Origin: Jhaorihella thermophila
GTDB lineage: Bacteria > Pseudomonadota > Alphaproteobacteria > Rhodobacterales > Rhodobacteraceae
DNA: 64,000 nt
Assembly (NCBI RefSeq): GCF_900108275.1
Contig: NZ_FNVD01000008.1
Span: 107,998-171,997, forward strand
Direction of reading: 5' to 3'
Shown here: positions 26,530 through 35,735 of the stretch, one piece after another
Layout: each line of letters begins with the position of its first letter
Numbering within the stretch: the first letter of the stretch is position 1
The notes under the pieces: generated by a model
Database searches by the model: none
Told to the model about the DNA's origin: nothing
The model's input: only the letters and a program-made list of their open reading frames with translations
Program-made: the position numbers and the translations under genes

Positions 26530-27654
26530 TCAGACCTGCCCTTCTTCTGCTCGTTGCCGGTTCGTATCGGCCCGGTTCATGTCGGTTTCGTCCAACAGCC
26601 GCGTCGCTGCCGCGATTCGGGCGGCCAGACGATCGGCGAAACCCGTCCGGGCTAGGTTGTAGGCCAGACGGATCGCGGCCTCCACCCCCGTCGCGTCGGC
26701 GCTGCCGTGCGACTTGACCACCGTGCCGTTCAGGCCGAGGAACACGCCCCCGTTCACGCGGCGCGGGTCGATCCGCTGTTGCAGGCGCCGCAGCGAGGTG
26801 ATGGCCAGAACCGAAGCCAGCCGCGACAGAAACGAATACTGGAAGGCCTCGCGCAGAAGGTCGCCGATCAGCTTGGCGGTGCCTTCGCCGGTCTTGATCG
26901 CGACATTGCCGGTGAACCCGTCGGTCACGATCACGTCGGCGCGGTCGCCGGGTATGTCGATGCCTTCCACAAAGCCGACGAAGTCGAAATTCGCGCTCTC
27001 CGCCGCGTCGGCGATCAGGCCGTGGGCCTCTTTCAGTTCGGCGCGGCCCTTGTGCTCTTCGGTGCCCACGTTGAGCAGCCCGATCCGGGGGCGGTCTATG
27101 TTCAGACCGTTGCGGGCGTAGGACGCGCCCATCATCGCATATTGCAAAAGATCGCGGGCGTCGGCGCGCACATCGGCGCCGACATCCAGCATCACGTTAA
27201 AGCCCTGCGGGTTGCGCGAGGGCCACAGAACCGCGATGGCGGGGCGGTTCACGCCCGGCAGCTTGCGCAGGCGCAGCATCGAGAGCGCCATCAGCGCGCC
27301 GGTATTGCCGCAGGATACCGCCCCGGCGGCCGATCCCTCGCGCACCGATTCCAGCGCCGACCACATCGAGGTGCCCTTGCCATTGCGCATCACATGGCTG
27401 GGCTTGTCATCCATCGTGACGACGTCGCGCGCATCGCAAAAGACGACGCGCCCTTCAAGGTCGCGCCGTTTGGCAACCAGCGCGGACAGCACGTCCTGCG
27501 GCCCGTGCAGGATGAACCCGACATCCGGCGTCCCGCGGGCAAAACTCGCCATGCCGGCCACGACGGCCTCTGGGCCGGCATCGCCGCCCATGGCGTCAAC
27601 CGAAATGATGATTCGTTCCGCCGTCGCGCGGGACTGGTCGGTCCGGGCCGTCAT
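26530..27654 (-). CDS. plsX: Phosphate acyltransferase PlsX
   Basis: 374 residues. Makes acyl-phosphate from acyl-ACP for phospholipid synthesis. N-terminal VDAMGGDAGPE and SCGNTGALM are family signatures. It begins 22 bases after rpmF and is followed by fabH. Confidence 0.96.
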   Translation of the reverse strand: MTARTDQSRATAERIIISVDAMGGDAGPEAVVAGMASFARGTPDVGFILHGPQDVLSALVAKRRDLEGRVVFCDARDVVTMDDKPSHVMRNGKGTSMWSALESVREGSAAGAVSCGNTGALMALSMLRLRKLPGVNRPAIAVLWPSRNPQGFNVMLDVGADVRADARDLLQYAMMGASYARNGLNIDRPRIGLLNVGTEEHKGRAELKEAHGLIADAAESANFDFVGFVEGIDIPGDRADVIVTDGFTGNVAIKTGEGTAKLIGDLLREAFQYSFLSRLASVLAITSLRRLQQRIDPRRVNGGVFLGLNGTVVKSHGSADATGVEAAIRLAYNLARTGFADRLAARIAAATRLLDETDMNRADTNRQRAEEGQV

Positions 27655-27675
27655 GCGATCCCTGTCCGGCGTGGC

Positions 27676-27882
27676 TTAGGCCGCGTCCTCGTCCAGATCG
27701 ATCTCGTCGGCCATGGCAACGACTTCGCGGTCGTTGTAGGAGCCGCACGAGGGGCAGACGTGGTGCGGGCGCTTCAGCTCGCCGCAGCTGGGGCATTCGT
27801 TCGGGTTTGCCGCAACCAGCGCATCATGCGAACGGCGGTTGTTGCGGCGCGCTCTCGATACTTTGTTCTGTTGGACAGCCAT
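27676..27882 (-). CDS. rpmF: 50S ribosomal protein L32
   Basis: 68 residues. Basic N-terminus and two Cys pairs ([18 protein letters not shown]), so the zinc-binding form. First gene of the plsX-fabH cluster; 220 bases upstream, to the yceD stop, hold no gene and should contain its promoter. Confidence 0.97.
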   Translation of the reverse strand: MAVQQNKVSRARRNNRRSHDALVAANPNECPSCGELKRPHHVCPSCGSYNDREVVAMADEIDLDEDAA

Positions 27883-28079
27883 GTCTCAACCTTTTCCATC
27901 TGGGGCCGCCGGGCTTGCGTCGGGCAGTCCCGGCCGGCGAAGTTTGCGTTGTCCGATTCAGGCGGCGTGACGTGCGTTTAGGCCGCTGCCTGCCCGATGT
28001 CCAACCCTAATTCCGACTGAGCGCGCAAAAATAGTGGGAATCTGTTCCGGTGCAAGCTGTTTTTTGCCCCACGTCACCG

Positions 28080-28123
28080 CTCAATCGTCGCCATCGTCCG
28101 GCTCAATCGTCGCCATCGTCCGG
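28080..28123. repeat. Perfect 22-bp tandem duplication at the yceD 3' end
   Basis: Two exact adjacent copies of a 22-base unit (28080-28101 and 28102-28123). Each encodes PDDGDD plus the stop in yceD sense, so the second copy is untranslated and the protein is unchanged. Looks like a recent slippage duplication. Confidence 0.85.
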
Positions 28124-28657
28124 CTTTTTCCGCTCCAGCGCCTCGCGCAGGGCAGAAAGCCCGGCAAAGGGGCGCATATCCTCGTCCCTCAGCGGGGTCG
28201 CTCCGGGTTCGGTGAACACCGCCTCCCCCAGCTCGGCGCCCTCCTTCCGCGGGTAGAGCGGCAGCGCGAGTGCCAGCGCCTCGACCATCACGGCCGCGGG
28301 GTCGATGTGGCTGCCCAGAGGCTCGATCGTGTCGTCTTCGGGCATCTCCACCTCGTCGCCCTGTGGTTCGGGCATCTCGGCAAGATAGGTGCGGATCACG
28401 TCGGTTTCGATCCGGGTCGTGACCGGCTCCAGCGTCACCACGCAGTCCTGAACCACCGTCGCACCCAGATGCGCCCGCAGAACCCAGTCGCGGCTGCCGC
28501 GGGGCTCGATCGTGCCCTCGAAACGCATCTTGCGCAGGCCCTTCAGGCCCAGTTCCTCGGCCAGCGCGCGCATGGTTTCGGCATCCGGTTTCAGGTCGAA
28601 CGGCGTCGGCGCGTTCGGCGCGAGGTCCGCCACCCGAAGGGGAAGAGCGTCTGTCAT
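28103..28657 (-). CDS. DUF177/YceD family protein
   Basis: 184 residues. YceD proteins accompany rpmF in most bacteria and act in 23S rRNA/large-subunit assembly or rRNA processing in some organisms. The conserved CVVTLEPVTTRIETDV and DEDMRPFAGLSAL segments are present. Start at ATG 28657; the much longer open frame upstream is antisense to bamE and olsB. Divergent from bamE with an 81-base spacer. Confidence 0.88.
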   Translation of the reverse strand: MTDALPLRVADLAPNAPTPFDLKPDAETMRALAEELGLKGLRKMRFEGTIEPRGSRDWVLRAHLGATVVQDCVVTLEPVTTRIETDVIRTYLAEMPEPQGDEVEMPEDDTIEPLGSHIDPAAVMVEALALALPLYPRKEGAELGEAVFTEPGATPLRDEDMRPFAGLSALREALERKKPDDGDD

Positions 28658-28738
28658 GGGGCTTTCGTTCCTTGAACCGTTGGCGGTGTTTATGTAAGCG
28701 GGATACGAGCGGTTTGAAGCCGGGGCAAGAGGGCAGAC

Positions 28739-29203
28739 ATGAACGCATCCCAAAGGCGACAGTTTTCCGTGATCCGCGCCGGTGTGCTGCTGGTCGCGCT
28801 CGCGGTGGCGGGATGCACCTCTGTCTATCGCGACCACGGCTATGTTCCCACCGAAGAAGATCTGGCCAAGATCGTCGTCGGTGTCGATACCCGCGACAGC
28901 GTGGCCGAGAGCATCGGGACGCCGGGCGCGTCGGGGGTTCTGAACGACAGCGGTTACTATTACGTCGAATCGCGGTTCCGTCATTACGGGATGCGGGAAC
29001 CGGAGGTGGTTTCGCGCCAACTGGTGGCGATCCGGTTCGATCAGCGCGGCGTCGTGTCCGGGATCGAACGCTACGGGCTCGAGGACGGCCGGGTGATCCC
29101 GCTGAACCCGAAGGTGACCAGCTCGAATGTCGAGGACAAGACCTTCCTGCGGCAGCTGCTCGGCAATCTGGGCCGGTTCAATCCAGGGGCGGTGATCCAG
29201 TGA
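28739..29203 (+). CDS. bamE: Outer membrane assembly factor BamE (SmpA/OmlA) lipoprotein
   Basis: 154 residues. Lipobox LAVAGC places the lipidated Cys near residue 26. The SmpA/OmlA fold follows (IVVGVDTRDSVAESIGTPG ... YYYVESRF). A subunit of the BAM complex inserting outer membrane proteins. Confidence 0.92.
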   Translation: MNASQRRQFSVIRAGVLLVALAVAGCTSVYRDHGYVPTEEDLAKIVVGVDTRDSVAESIGTPGASGVLNDSGYYYVESRFRHYGMREPEVVSRQLVAIRFDQRGVVSGIERYGLEDGRVIPLNPKVTSSNVEDKTFLRQLLGNLGRFNPGAVIQ

Positions 29204-29257
29204 TCCTGCGGTCCGCGATGTTCGCGGCGTGCGGCACCCGGTTCGACAGCTGAAGGA

Positions 29258-30010
29258 ATGCGCGTGATGGTGTCCGGTCCGATCCTGCTGGAACGTGGCC
29301 GATACCGGGCGCAGTTCGCGCAGACGCCGGGGGATGTGGCAGCGGCGCAAGCCTTGCGCGGCCGCGCCTTTGGAAAAGGCGGCATCGACCGCGACGCGTT
29401 CGATGAGCTTTGCCGCCATGTGCTGGTGATAGACAGGAGCGCCGCGCGCCCCGTGGCGTGTTTCCGGATGCTGGAACTGGACAGCGGCGCGGCGGTCGGT
29501 GGCTGCTATTCCGCGACGTTCTACGATCTGTCGCGGCTGTCGGGGTTCGATGGTCGGATGCTCGAGATCGGGCGGTTCTGCACCGAGCCGGGCAGGCGCG
29601 ATCCCGATATCCTGCGGGTCGCCTGGGGGGCGATTACCGCGCTGGTGGATAGCCGTGACGTGCGGATGATGTTCGGGTGCACCTCCTTTCCCGGCGTGGA
29701 TCCGGCTCCCTACGGTGATGTCTTTTCCCTGCTGGGCAGGCGCCATGTCGCGCCCGAACGCTGGCGGCCGCTGGTCCGGGCCGCCGAGATCGTCCGGTTC
29801 GAGAGCCGGGCGGGCACCGGTGCGGGCGGCGCCGCGGCGCTGCGGGCCATGCCGCCGCTGCTGCGGACCTATCTGGGCATGGGCGGCTGGGTCAGCGATC
29901 ACGCGGTGGTGGATCGGCAGATGGGCACGCTGCATGTATTCACGGCGGTCGAGGTGGCGGCGATCCCGCCCGGCCGGCAACGGGCGCTCAGGGCGGTGGT
30001 GTCGGGATAA
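29258..30010 (+). CDS. OlsB-like GNAT N-acyltransferase
   Basis: 250 residues of the acyl-ACP-dependent GNAT group that N-acylates ornithine (OlsB) or forms other acylamino acids. Seen: RGRAFGKGG, HVLVIDRSAARPVACFRML, and LEIGRFC, typical of the family. OlsB makes the first step of ornithine lipids; no olsA gene lies beside it. Several start codons (29258, 29267) are close together. Two bases after its stop lies the extragenic repeat. Confidence 0.8.
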   Translation: MRVMVSGPILLERGRYRAQFAQTPGDVAAAQALRGRAFGKGGIDRDAFDELCRHVLVIDRSAARPVACFRMLELDSGAAVGGCYSATFYDLSRLSGFDGRMLEIGRFCTEPGRRDPDILRVAWGAITALVDSRDVRMMFGCTSFPGVDPAPYGDVFSLLGRRHVAPERWRPLVRAAEIVRFESRAGTGAGGAAALRAMPPLLRTYLGMGGWVSDHAVVDRQMGTLHVFTAVEVAAIPPGRQRALRAVVSG

Positions 30011-30011
30011 T

Positions 30012-30043
30012 GGGTATTTGGGACCAGAAAGAAGCAGGAGCGT
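30012..30043 (+). repeat. Extragenic repeat copy 4
   Basis: GGGTATTTGGGACCAGAAAG plus GCAGGAGCG, nearly identical to copy 1 at 3368-3398. It begins one base after the OlsB-like gene stop and lies before the ABC-F gene on the same strand. Confidence 0.7.
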
Positions 30044-30077
30044 TGACGTGCCGCCGCGAGCGCGGTAGCCCGCGGCC

Positions 30078-31889
30078 ATGGCGCGCGTTCCTCTTCTGCA
30101 ACTGACCGGCGTTTCCCTGACATTCGGTGGTGAGCCGGTGTTTTCCGGGATCGATCTGACCGTGCATCCGGGCGACCGGATTGCGCTGGTGGGGCGCAAC
30201 GGGTCGGGCAAATCCACGCTGATGAAGGTCATGGCCGGGCTGATCGAGCCGGACGAAGGCGAAGTGATCGTGGGGCCGGGCAAGACGGTCGGCTACATGG
30301 AACAGCACCCGAACATGAGCGGCTTTGCCACGCTGGGCGACTACGCCGCCAGCGGACTGGAGCCGGGCGAGCTCTACAAGGTGGAGCGTGCCGGGGCGGG
30401 GCTGAAATTCGATCCCGCGCGGCCGGTGGCGACGGCCTCGGGCGGCGAGCGGCGGCGGGCGGCGCTGGCGCGGTTGATGGCTGAGGCGCCCGACCTGATG
30501 CTGCTGGACGAGCCGACGAACCATCTGGATATCGAGGCGATCCAGTGGCTGGAGGCCGAGCTGCGGGCCACCCGCGCGGCCTATGTGCTGATCAGCCATG
30601 ACCGGGCCTTTCTGCGGGCGCTGACGCGCGCCACGCTGTGGCTGGATCGCGGCGTGCTGCGGCGGCAGGACAAGGGGTTCGCCGAGTTCGAGGCCTGGCG
30701 CGACAAGGTCTGGGCCGAGGAGGATCAGGCCCGGCACAAGCTGGATCGGTTGATCAAGGCCGAGGGCCGCTGGGCGGTGGAAGGGATCAGCGCGCGCCGC
30801 AAGCGCAACATGGGGCGCGTGCGCCGGCTGCAACAGATGCGGGCCGAGCGCGCCGCCCAGATCCGGCGCCAGGGCGCGGCGGCGATGGCGCTGGAGTCGG
30901 GGCCGAAGTCGGGCCGCAAGGTGATAGAGGCACGCAATGTCGGCAAGGCGTTCGGCGACAAGGTGATCGTGCGGGACTTTTCGCTGACGGTGATGCGCGG
31001 GGACCGCGTCGCCTTTGTCGGCCCCAATGGCGTGGGCAAGACGACGCTGTTGAAGATCCTGCTGGGTGAAGTCGAGCCCGACGAGGGAACGGTGACGCTG
31101 GGCACCAACCTGGAGGTCGCGGTGTTCGATCAGGCGCGGGAGCAGCTCGACGCGGATGCGACGCTGTGGGAGAGCCTGACCCATGATCCGCAGATGAAGG
31201 TGTCTGGCCGGTCCGATCAGGTCATGGTGCGGGGCACGCCGCGGCATGTGGTGGGCTATCTCAAGGATTTCCTGTTCGACGAACGCCAGGCGCGCGCGCC
31301 GGTGCGGTCTCTGTCCGGGGGCGAGAAGGCGCGGCTTTTGCTGGCCCGGATCATGGCGCGGCAGAGCAACCTGCTGGTGCTGGACGAACCGACCAACGAT
31401 CTGGACGTGGAGACGCTGGACCTGCTGCAGGAGCTGCTGGACGACTATGACGGCACGGTGCTTCTGGTCAGCCATGACCGGGATTTTCTGGACCGGGTGG
31501 CGACGCTGACCGTGGCGATGGAGGGCGACGGGCGCGCGGTGGTCTATGCGGGCGGGTGGTCCGACTATCAGGCCCAGCGAAAAGAGGGGCAGAGGCCGGA
31601 AAAACTCGAGAAACCGAAGCCCGTCAAACCCAAGCCGAGGCGGGAAGCGGCGCAGAAATCCGGGTTGACCTTTACCGAGAAGCACCGGCTCGAGGCGCTG
31701 CCGGCCGAGATCGAGCGGCTGGAGGCAGAGATTGCGAAACTGCAGCAGCTATTGTCCGATCCCGAGCTTTTCACGCGCGAGCCGGCGAAGTTCAACAAGG
31801 CGACCGAGGCGCTGATCGAGCGGCAGCAGAAGCTGGCCGCCGCCGAAGAGGAGTGGCTCGAACTGGCCGAGAAGGCCGAGGGCAGCTAG
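30078..31889 (+). CDS. ABC-F family ATPase (Uup type)
   Basis: 603 residues without membrane segments. Two ATPase domains: Walker A GRNGSGKST and signature SGGERRR in the first, GPNGVGKTT and LSGGEKA in the second, with LLDEPTNHLD and LDEPTNDLD. A C-terminal coiled coil (residues about 525-600) is of the Uup kind. ABC-F proteins act on ribosomes; Uup also touches recombination intermediates. It overlaps the convergent next gene by 4 bases. Confidence 0.92.
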   Translation: MARVPLLQLTGVSLTFGGEPVFSGIDLTVHPGDRIALVGRNGSGKSTLMKVMAGLIEPDEGEVIVGPGKTVGYMEQHPNMSGFATLGDYAASGLEPGELYKVERAGAGLKFDPARPVATASGGERRRAALARLMAEAPDLMLLDEPTNHLDIEAIQWLEAELRATRAAYVLISHDRAFLRALTRATLWLDRGVLRRQDKGFAEFEAWRDKVWAEEDQARHKLDRLIKAEGRWAVEGISARRKRNMGRVRRLQQMRAERAAQIRRQGAAAMALESGPKSGRKVIEARNVGKAFGDKVIVRDFSLTVMRGDRVAFVGPNGVGKTTLLKILLGEVEPDEGTVTLGTNLEVAVFDQAREQLDADATLWESLTHDPQMKVSGRSDQVMVRGTPRHVVGYLKDFLFDERQARAPVRSLSGGEKARLLLARIMARQSNLLVLDEPTNDLDVETLDLLQELLDDYDGTVLLVSHDRDFLDRVATLTVAMEGDGRAVVYAGGWSDYQAQRKEGQRPEKLEKPKPVKPKPRREAAQKSGLTFTEKHRLEALPAEIERLEAEIAKLQQLLSDPELFTREPAKFNKATEALIERQQKLAAAEEEWLELAEKAEGS

Positions 31890-32488
31890 CCCGCGTCGGC
31901 CAGGTTCAGGCGCAGACGGTAGCCGCCCCGCAGAGCGTCGAACAGCGGTTCGGGGGTCAGCACGGTAACCGTGCCCTGCCCGCGCGGCCGGGGCGGGCCG
32001 TATCCGTCCGGCGCGAAGGGCAGCAGCGCATCGCCCAGCACCAGATGCGGCCCGTCCTCGACAAGGATGAAGGCGCCATCGGGCAGGTCGGCCAGATCGG
32101 CCCGGTGCCGGCGCTGGCCCCAGACGCGAGGGACCGCGCGGGCCGCGTGCAGGCGGTCGTCGAAGGCAGTTACCGGTCCAGCGATGCCGGCGGCGGTGCG
32201 GAAGGCGGTGTAGTCGGCGCGGCGGCATTCCGCGCAAGGTCTGTGGCCGGCGGCAAAGGCCACCGCCTCGTCGTGAAAGAACAGTTCGGTATACCGGCCG
32301 GGTGTCATGAGATGCCGCCGCCGGCCCTTGAACGAGAGCGCGCAGGTGACCCAGGCCTTGTGCCGCCAGCGGCGGTGGGTCAGTTGGCCGTTGTCATCGT
32401 GCAGGATGCCCCGATTGCCCATGAAGAGACCGCGCGCGCGATGCGCGACGATCTCTCCGGTCGGCAGAACCCGGTTCTGCAGGGGCAT
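31886..32488 (-). CDS. Conserved hypothetical protein with Ada-like metal motif
   Basis: 200 residues, no signal or membrane segment. The core FFHDEAVAFAAGHRPCAECRRADY resembles the half of the Ada zinc-binding domain that reads AxAAGxRPCxRC; the other Cys pair of Ada is not evident, though CAL lies upstream. The start ATG shares one base with the stop of the SDR gene (TGATG), so the two are co-translated. Function unknown. Confidence 0.75.
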   Translation of the reverse strand: MPLQNRVLPTGEIVAHRARGLFMGNRGILHDDNGQLTHRRWRHKAWVTCALSFKGRRRHLMTPGRYTELFFHDEAVAFAAGHRPCAECRRADYTAFRTAAGIAGPVTAFDDRLHAARAVPRVWGQRRHRADLADLPDGAFILVEDGPHLVLGDALLPFAPDGYGPPRPRGQGTVTVLTPEPLFDALRGGYRLRLNLADAG

Positions 32489-33243
32489 CAGCGCATCCGC
32501 AGCGCGCCGTCGATGCGGATGACTTCGCCGTTCAGATAGCCCATCTCCACGATGAAGCCGGCCAGACGCCCGAATTCCGACGGATCGCCCAGACGCGGCG
32601 GGTTGGGGACGTCGGCGGCAAGCTGCGCGCGGGCCTCTTCGGGCAGGCCCATCAGCATCGGGGTCAGGAAGATGCCCGGCGCGATCGCCATGACCCGGAT
32701 CCGGTCGCGGGCCAGATCGCGCGCCATCGGCAGGGTCATGCCGACAATCCCGCCCTTGGAGGCGGAATAGGACACCTGGCCCTTTTGCCCGTCAAAGGCG
32801 GCGATCGAGGCGGTGTTGATGATGACCCCGCGCTCGCCGCCTTCGTCGGGGTCGTTCTTCGCCATCTCGGCCGCGGCGAGGCGGGCGACGTTGAAGCTGC
32901 CGACGAGGTTCACGTCCACGGTCACCTTGAAGGTGCTGAGCGGCAGCGGCCCCTCCTTGCCCAGCGTCTTGCCCACCGTGCCGATCCCGGCGCAGTTCAC
33001 GCAGGCGGTGATGCGGCCCATTTTGTCCACCGCGTGCGCGATGGCCGCGGAAACCGACTCTTCGCTGGTCACGTCCGTCTCGGCGAAATGGCCGCCGATC
33101 TCTTCGGCAACCTTGCGGCCGCGTTCGGCATCGCGGTCGAAGATGGTCACCTGTGCGCCATTGGCCGCGAAGTGGCGGGCGGTCGCCTCGCCCAGACCCG
33201 AAGCGCCGCCGGTGATCACGGCTGCAGTATTAGCAAGCTCCAT
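32488..33243 (-). CDS. SDR oxidoreductase, 3-hydroxyacyl-CoA dehydrogenase-like
   Basis: 251 residues. Rossmann motif TGGASGLGEA, NCAGI, catalytic Ser in INTASIAAFDGQKGQ and YSASK. The overall pattern is of type II (HSD17B10-like) 3-hydroxyacyl-CoA dehydrogenases acting in beta-oxidation or branched-chain breakdown, with NAD. An 18-bp palindrome 18 bases before its start is a probable operator. Confidence 0.88.
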   Translation of the reverse strand: MELANTAAVITGGASGLGEATARHFAANGAQVTIFDRDAERGRKVAEEIGGHFAETDVTSEESVSAAIAHAVDKMGRITACVNCAGIGTVGKTLGKEGPLPLSTFKVTVDVNLVGSFNVARLAAAEMAKNDPDEGGERGVIINTASIAAFDGQKGQVSYSASKGGIVGMTLPMARDLARDRIRVMAIAPGIFLTPMLMGLPEEARAQLAADVPNPPRLGDPSEFGRLAGFIVEMGYLNGEVIRIDGALRMR

Positions 33244-33260
33244 GGGAACTTCCCCCTCGT

Positions 33261-33278
33261 AATGAACATATGTTCATT
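33261..33278. promoter_or_regulatory. 18-bp perfect palindrome, probable operator for the SDR gene
   Basis: AATGAACATATGTTCATT, fully self-complementary, sits 18 bases before the SDR start and overlaps the stop of the GNAT gene. Length and symmetry suit a TetR- or GntR-type dimer; the cognate regulator is not in the window. Confidence 0.6.
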
Positions 33279-34197
33279 TAAAGGTCGCGGTCTGACCTGT
33301 CCAGCGCCGGCGGCCGGAGGCGACGCGGCGGAAGATGCGGGTCGCGGGCCGGGCAATGGCGGCGGTTGGCGGCCACCAGAGCCAGGTTCCGCCCAGCGGG
33401 CGGGCCGTGGCGCCGACGCCGAGCTTGAAGCGGGCCAGCCCCGGCAGGCGTGCGCGGTCGATCAGGCCCAGATCGAGCCGGTGGCAGTTGCGCCGCGCCA
33501 GCCAGTCGGCGGCCTGCCACAGGATCAGGTTGTGGGCGCAGAATGCACGGCCTCGGTCCGTGTTGTGAGCGATGTGATAGGTGGCGGCGCGGCCGTGGCG
33601 CAGGAACAGCATGGCGGCCACCGGCCTGTCGCCTTCGCAGGCGGTGAACAGCACGGCGCGGCCCGGGTTGGCGCGCGTCCAGGCGAGCGTCAGAGCAGCC
33701 GGCCAGTTGCGATAGCCTCGGGCGCGTTGCTGTTCCGACTCGGCCCGAAGCAGCCAGTGATCGGGATCGTCGGGAAAGGGCGTTCGTCGGATGAAAAGGG
33801 GGCCGCGTTCGGCGTATCTGAGCCGGTTGCGCCATTTCTGGTGCATGGCGGCGCGTCGTTCCGCGGCGGGGCGGCGCAGATCCAGCTCCGCCACCGTGGC
33901 GGGCGGATAGAGGCGGATAGCGCCGGTTTCGCCCAGGCCGGGGCAGGGGTGATCGGGGGCCAGAATGACCGGCGTCCGGCCGAGGCCGGCGTTGTCCAGT
34001 TCGCGCGGCAACAGCTCTGGCGTAATTCGCGCGCGGGACACCATGGCCAGCGCAAGACCCGGCGCGAACCGCCGCCGCTGGATCAGCCAGCCGGCGCGAT
34101 CGGGATACCGCCAGGGCGGGTGGTCCAGCGCGGCGAGCGCCGCGGCGAATTCCGGCGATTGCTGCAGGGGCGGGGCGTCAAGCGATTCCGGGGCCAT
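33274..34197 (-). CDS. GNAT/FemAB-like N-acetyltransferase
   Basis: About 307 residues. The C-terminal half has the FemAB/BioF2-like acetyltransferase pattern (AVLFTACEGDRPVAAMLFLRHGRAATYHIAHN ... NLILWQAADWLARRNCHRLDLGLID). Substrate unknown. ATG 34197 is used since it avoids the GC-hairpin repeat upstream. Confidence 0.75.
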   Translation of the reverse strand: MAPESLDAPPLQQSPEFAAALAALDHPPWRYPDRAGWLIQRRRFAPGLALAMVSRARITPELLPRELDNAGLGRTPVILAPDHPCPGLGETGAIRLYPPATVAELDLRRPAAERRAAMHQKWRNRLRYAERGPLFIRRTPFPDDPDHWLLRAESEQQRARGYRNWPAALTLAWTRANPGRAVLFTACEGDRPVAAMLFLRHGRAATYHIAHNTDRGRAFCAHNLILWQAADWLARRNCHRLDLGLIDRARLPGLARFKLGVGATARPLGGTWLWWPPTAAIARPATRIFRRVASGRRRWTGQTATFK

Positions 34198-34246
34198 GTG
34201 GTCGATCTGGCCCGCGCCGCGTTGACAGCAGGTTAACGGCGGGGGG

Positions 34247-34306
34247 AGGGGCGCTGCCCCTCTGCGCCTGCGGCGCATTCACCCCGGAGTATTTGACGCA
34301 AGATGA
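34247..34306 (+). repeat. Extragenic composite repeat copy 5, two hairpins
   Basis: Hairpins AGGGGC-GCT-GCCCCT (34247-34261) and TGCGCC-TGC-GGCGCA (34263-34277), then GAGTATTTGACGCAAGATGAA. Belongs to a second subtype (CAAGATGAA instead of CCAGAAAGAAG) shared with 36924-37001. Sits between the GNAT gene start and the tyrS stop. Confidence 0.7.
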
Positions 34307-34325
34307 ATGTGGGAAGGGGCGTCTG

Positions 34326-35579
34326 TCAGCCGTCGAGGCGGACGAGCGCATGCCGCTTCTTGCCGGCGCTGAGCTTGACCGGGGACGCCAGGGCCGCGGC
34401 GTCGAGCATCAGCCCCGGATCGGTAACCGGTCTGTCGTCGATCCGCGCGCCATGTTCGGCGATCAGGCGCTTGGCCTCCTTGCCGGACTTGACCAGGCCG
34501 GAGCGGACGAAAAGCTGGACAACCGAGATGCCGTCGCCGACCTCTTGCGCCGTCAGGTGCAGCGTCGGGAGATCCTCGCCGATGCCGCCCTTTTCGAATA
34601 CTTCGCGCGCGGTGGCCTCGGCGGCGGCGGCGGCTTCGGCGCCGTGCAGCAGGGTCGTCACCTCGTTGGCGAGCACGATCTTGGCTTCGTTGATCTCGGA
34701 GCCCTGCAGCGCGCCGAGGCGGTCGCATTCCTCCACCGGCAATTCGGTATAGAGCTTGAGGAACCGGCCGACGTCGTCATCGGTGGTGTTGCGCCAGAAT
34801 TGCCAGAATTCGTATGGGCTCAGCATTTCTGCGTTCAGCCAGACCGCGCCGGACTGGCTCTTGCCCATCTTGCGGCCGTCGGAGGTGGTCAGCAGCGGCG
34901 AGGTCAGGCCGAAGACTTCATGATGCACGACCCGCCGGGTCAGGTCGATGCCGTTGACGATGTTGCCCCATTGATCCGATCCGCCCATCTGCAGGATGCA
35001 GCCATAGCGGCGGTGCAGTTCGAGGAAATCGTAGGCCTGGAGGATCATGTAGTTGAATTCGAGAAAGGACAGGGACTGTTCCCGGTCCAGCCGCGATTTG
35101 ACCGATTCAAAGGACAGCATCCGGTTGACGCTGAAATGCCGGCCGATGTCGCGCAGGAAGTCGATGTATTTCAGATCGTCCAGCCATTCGGCATTGTTCA
35201 GCATCAGCGCGCCGTTGGGCGCGTCGCCATAGTCCAGATAGGCCGAGAAGACCTGGCGAATGCCCGCGATATTGGCCTCGATCTGTTCGGGCGTAAGCAG
35301 CGGGCGTTCCTCGGCGCGGAACGAAGGATCGCCGATCTTGGTCGTGCCCCCGCCCATCAGCGTGATCGGCCGGTGGCCGGTCTTCTGCAGCCAACGCAGC
35401 ATCATGATCTGGATGAGCGAACCCACATGGAGCGAGGGCGCGGTCGCGTCGAACCCGATATAGCCGGGTTGTCCCGGCGTCAGAAGCGCCTCGTCCAGCC
35501 CCTGATAGTCGGTGCAGTCGGCCAGAAAGCCGCGTTCCATCATGACAGCCATGAAGTCCGATTTGGGGTGATAGGTCAT
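34326..35579 (-). CDS. tyrS: Tyrosyl-tRNA synthetase
   Basis: 417 residues. HIGH motif as HVGSL, KMSKS motif as KMGKS, and C-terminal S4 RNA-binding domain (residues about 345-410). Charges tRNA-Tyr. Divergent from anmK with a 156-base spacer. Confidence 0.97.
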   Translation of the reverse strand: MTYHPKSDFMAVMMERGFLADCTDYQGLDEALLTPGQPGYIGFDATAPSLHVGSLIQIMMLRWLQKTGHRPITLMGGGTTKIGDPSFRAEERPLLTPEQIEANIAGIRQVFSAYLDYGDAPNGALMLNNAEWLDDLKYIDFLRDIGRHFSVNRMLSFESVKSRLDREQSLSFLEFNYMILQAYDFLELHRRYGCILQMGGSDQWGNIVNGIDLTRRVVHHEVFGLTSPLLTTSDGRKMGKSQSGAVWLNAEMLSPYEFWQFWRNTTDDDVGRFLKLYTELPVEECDRLGALQGSEINEAKIVLANEVTTLLHGAEAAAAAEATAREVFEKGGIGEDLPTLHLTAQEVGDGISVVQLFVRSGLVKSGKEAKRLIAEHGARIDDRPVTDPGLMLDAAALASPVKLSAGKKRHALVRLDG

Positions 35580-35735
35580 CTCTTGCCTCGGGTCTGGTTC
35601 GCGCGGCAGTGTATAGAGCGCAACGGTTGCGGTTGGAACCGGTTTTCGGCGGAAAATGCACGGTGTAAGAGAGGCGCGTCCCGCACGGCCGGGACCAGCT
35701 GACGACGACAGGCAAAGAGGCAGGGGCGCAACGAC

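Noticed and set aside
28658..30283. Extension of the yceD frame to 726 codons
   Set aside because: The extra part is antisense to bamE and olsB; YceD family length and ATG 28657 fit the short form.
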